Positions 4,904 through 5,790 of a stretch of 5,790 bases of DNA are shown in pieces. The position numbers and the translations under genes were made by a program. The notes under the pieces were generated by a model. That model saw only the letters and a program-made list of their open reading frames with translations, did not search any database and had not been told where the DNA came from. The stretch's first letter is position 1. The number at the start of each line of letters is the position of its first letter. The stretch is from JAJZQH01 sp041658465 (GTDB lineage: Bacteria > UBA10199 > 2-02-FULL-44-16 > JAAZCA01), in contig JBBAAC010000159.1 of NCBI GenBank assembly GCA_041658465.1, positions 1 to 5,790 of the forward strand. Direction: 5' to 3'.

Positions 4904-5790
4904 TCAAGGTGTTGCCGTCAGGACGACCTGGTTCGCATCCTCATTGCCCTTGCTGTCTCGTGCCCGGATGAGAAAGTAATACGGATTCCCGGTTGTAAGG
5001 CCGCTGATGGTCTGTTCGTACGGATAGACAAACTCCATGGCTGCGCTGGGATCGTCGTTGTTCCACACTGTTGAATATCCTGTGCCGACGGAGGGCTCAA
5101 GGACAACGCGGGTCGCGGATGACAGCGACGGATCAGCTGTAAAATCGAAAGGCGCAGTCTGATAGTACAGGACATAGCTCACTTTATTCATGTCCAGGGC
5201 AACGTCCCAGGACAGCGTCACGCTTCCGTCGGCTGCCTTGACCGCATCCTGGACGCCCACCCGCGGGTTCGGAGGGGGGACCTCGTCGTAATCGTAATAG
5301 GCATTGAACGTGCTCGACCATTGCGGAGGCGTCGTGTCGGTCAGGTCTTCGTTGTTTTTGACAAAGGAGTTCACATAATTGACGTCTGCCGACGTGATGT
5401 AATGCCTGAAACCGACCTCCATCGCTTCCTGCAAATCCGTCATCAGCAGGTCATAGCCTTCCGTGACACCTCCGCCCGACAGCGTGCGGATGTCGATCCC
5501 GGGTTTGGGTCCATTGAAGCCATCCGCATACCCCAGAGAGAGCATCCTGAATCCATCCGGCCGGTTCGCCTCCGCCATCAGCTTGGGGACGACGTTGTAT
5601 TTGTTGTCGAGAAAAAAAGGCGACACGAGAAGTTCATCATTGCCCCTGTAATAGCTTTCAAAGAAACCGAGATCGATGACGCCGCGGGCGGAGACTTCAT
5701 AGTGAGGCCGGCGCGGATCGAAGAAGAAGAGGCCCCGGTTCTGAAGAATGACCTTCTCGGGATAATCAGCCCTCATCCTCCTGATGAAGT
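4904..5790 (-). CDS. TIM-barrel GH114-like protein with C-terminal fibronectin type III domain (5'-truncated by window)
   Basis: The frame stays open to the right edge, so this is the C-terminal part of a longer protein. Residues are counted from the Met at 5776. That Met is unlikely to be the start: AGGAGG directly abuts it and reads as two Arg codons within FIRRMRADYPEKVILQNRG. Residues 1 to about 160 resemble the end of a TIM-barrel of the GH114/TM1410 type (YPEKVILQNRG, then GVIDLGFFESYY, then FRMLSLGYADGF); known members include endo-alpha-1,4-polygalactosaminidase. Residues about 167-290 form a fibronectin type III domain (SVTLSWDVALDMNKVSYVLYY, then TISGLTTGNPYYFLIRARDS and GNED). Domain content suggests a secreted or surface glycan-active protein, but the signal-peptide end and catalytic residues are outside the window. 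The fibronectin call is firmer than the GH114 call. Confidence 0.65.
   Translation of the reverse strand, partial: FIRRMRADYPEKVILQNRGLFFFDPRRPHYEVSARGVIDLGFFESYYRGNDELLVSPFFLDNKYNVVPKLMAEANRPDGFRMLSLGYADGFNGPKPGIDIRTLSGGGVTEGYDLLMTDLQEAMEVGFRHYITSADVNYVNSFVKNNEDLTDTTPPQWSSTFNAYYDYDEVPPPNPRVGVQDAVKAADGSVTLSWDVALDMNKVSYVLYYQTAPFDFTADPSLSSATRVVLEPSVGTGYSTVWNNDDPSAAMEFVYPYEQTISGLTTGNPYYFLIRARDSKGNEDANQVVLTATP

Noticed and set aside
5774..5782. AGGAGG followed directly by ATG as a gene start for the right-hand minus-strand protein
   Set aside because: There is no spacer between the Shine-Dalgarno-like bases and the ATG, the frame stays open upstream, and the protein begins in the middle of a TIM-barrel-like domain.

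Overview
The window looks like chromosomal DNA of a GC-rich Gram-negative bacterium. The best guess is a deltaproteobacterium-like lineage, with modest confidence. The reasons are a PlsB-type glycerol-3-phosphate acyltransferase, high-GC codon use in three of the four genes, Rho-independent terminators, and a tRNA gene without an encoded CCA. The genus cannot be named from this sequence.

Layout, left to right. (1) 1-1941, + strand: the C-terminal 646 codons of a PlsB-family acyltransferase, cut by the left edge. (2) 1942-2185: a convergent intergenic gap with a cluster of DnaA-box-like 9-mers around an AT-rich core, a candidate replication origin or DnaA-binding region. (3) 2186-3538, - strand: an unrecognised 450-aa protein with a small N-terminal domain, a long Ser/Ala-rich middle and a charged tail. 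Its start codon lies inside a 15-bp palindrome. (4) 3539-3900: an AT-rich gap holding GGGCCC palindromes, a TTGACA element and a sequence resembling the 5' half of a tRNA-Gln gene. (5) 3901-4623, + strand: a free-standing LAGLIDADG homing endonuclease with a NUMOD-like N-terminus. (6) 4603-4673: a complete tRNA-Gln(CTG) gene whose first 21 bases also encode the last six residues and stop codon of the endonuclease. (7) 4671-4715: a strong terminator. (8) 4716-4903: hairpin-rich spacer ending in an exact second copy of the tRNA 3' end. (9) 4904-5790, - strand: the C-terminal part of a TIM-barrel/GH114-like protein with a fibronectin type III domain, cut by the right edge.

The most notable part is 3645-4850. 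A homing endonuclease gene is fused into the 5' end of a tRNA-Gln gene. A diverged tRNA-Gln 5' half lies on its far side, and an extra tRNA 3' end lies downstream. My reading (inference) is that the endonuclease gene homes into tRNA-Gln genes. It would carry its own copy of the tRNA 5' half, so the tRNA is rebuilt rather than destroyed and the old 5' half is left behind as a relic. The 3' repeat looks like a separate integration or duplication scar at the same tRNA. No intron is visible, so this differs from the usual intron- or intein-borne homing endonuclease.

The flanking genes (lipid synthesis, the unknown Ser/Ala-rich protein, the GH114-like protein) show no functional link to this cassette or to each other.
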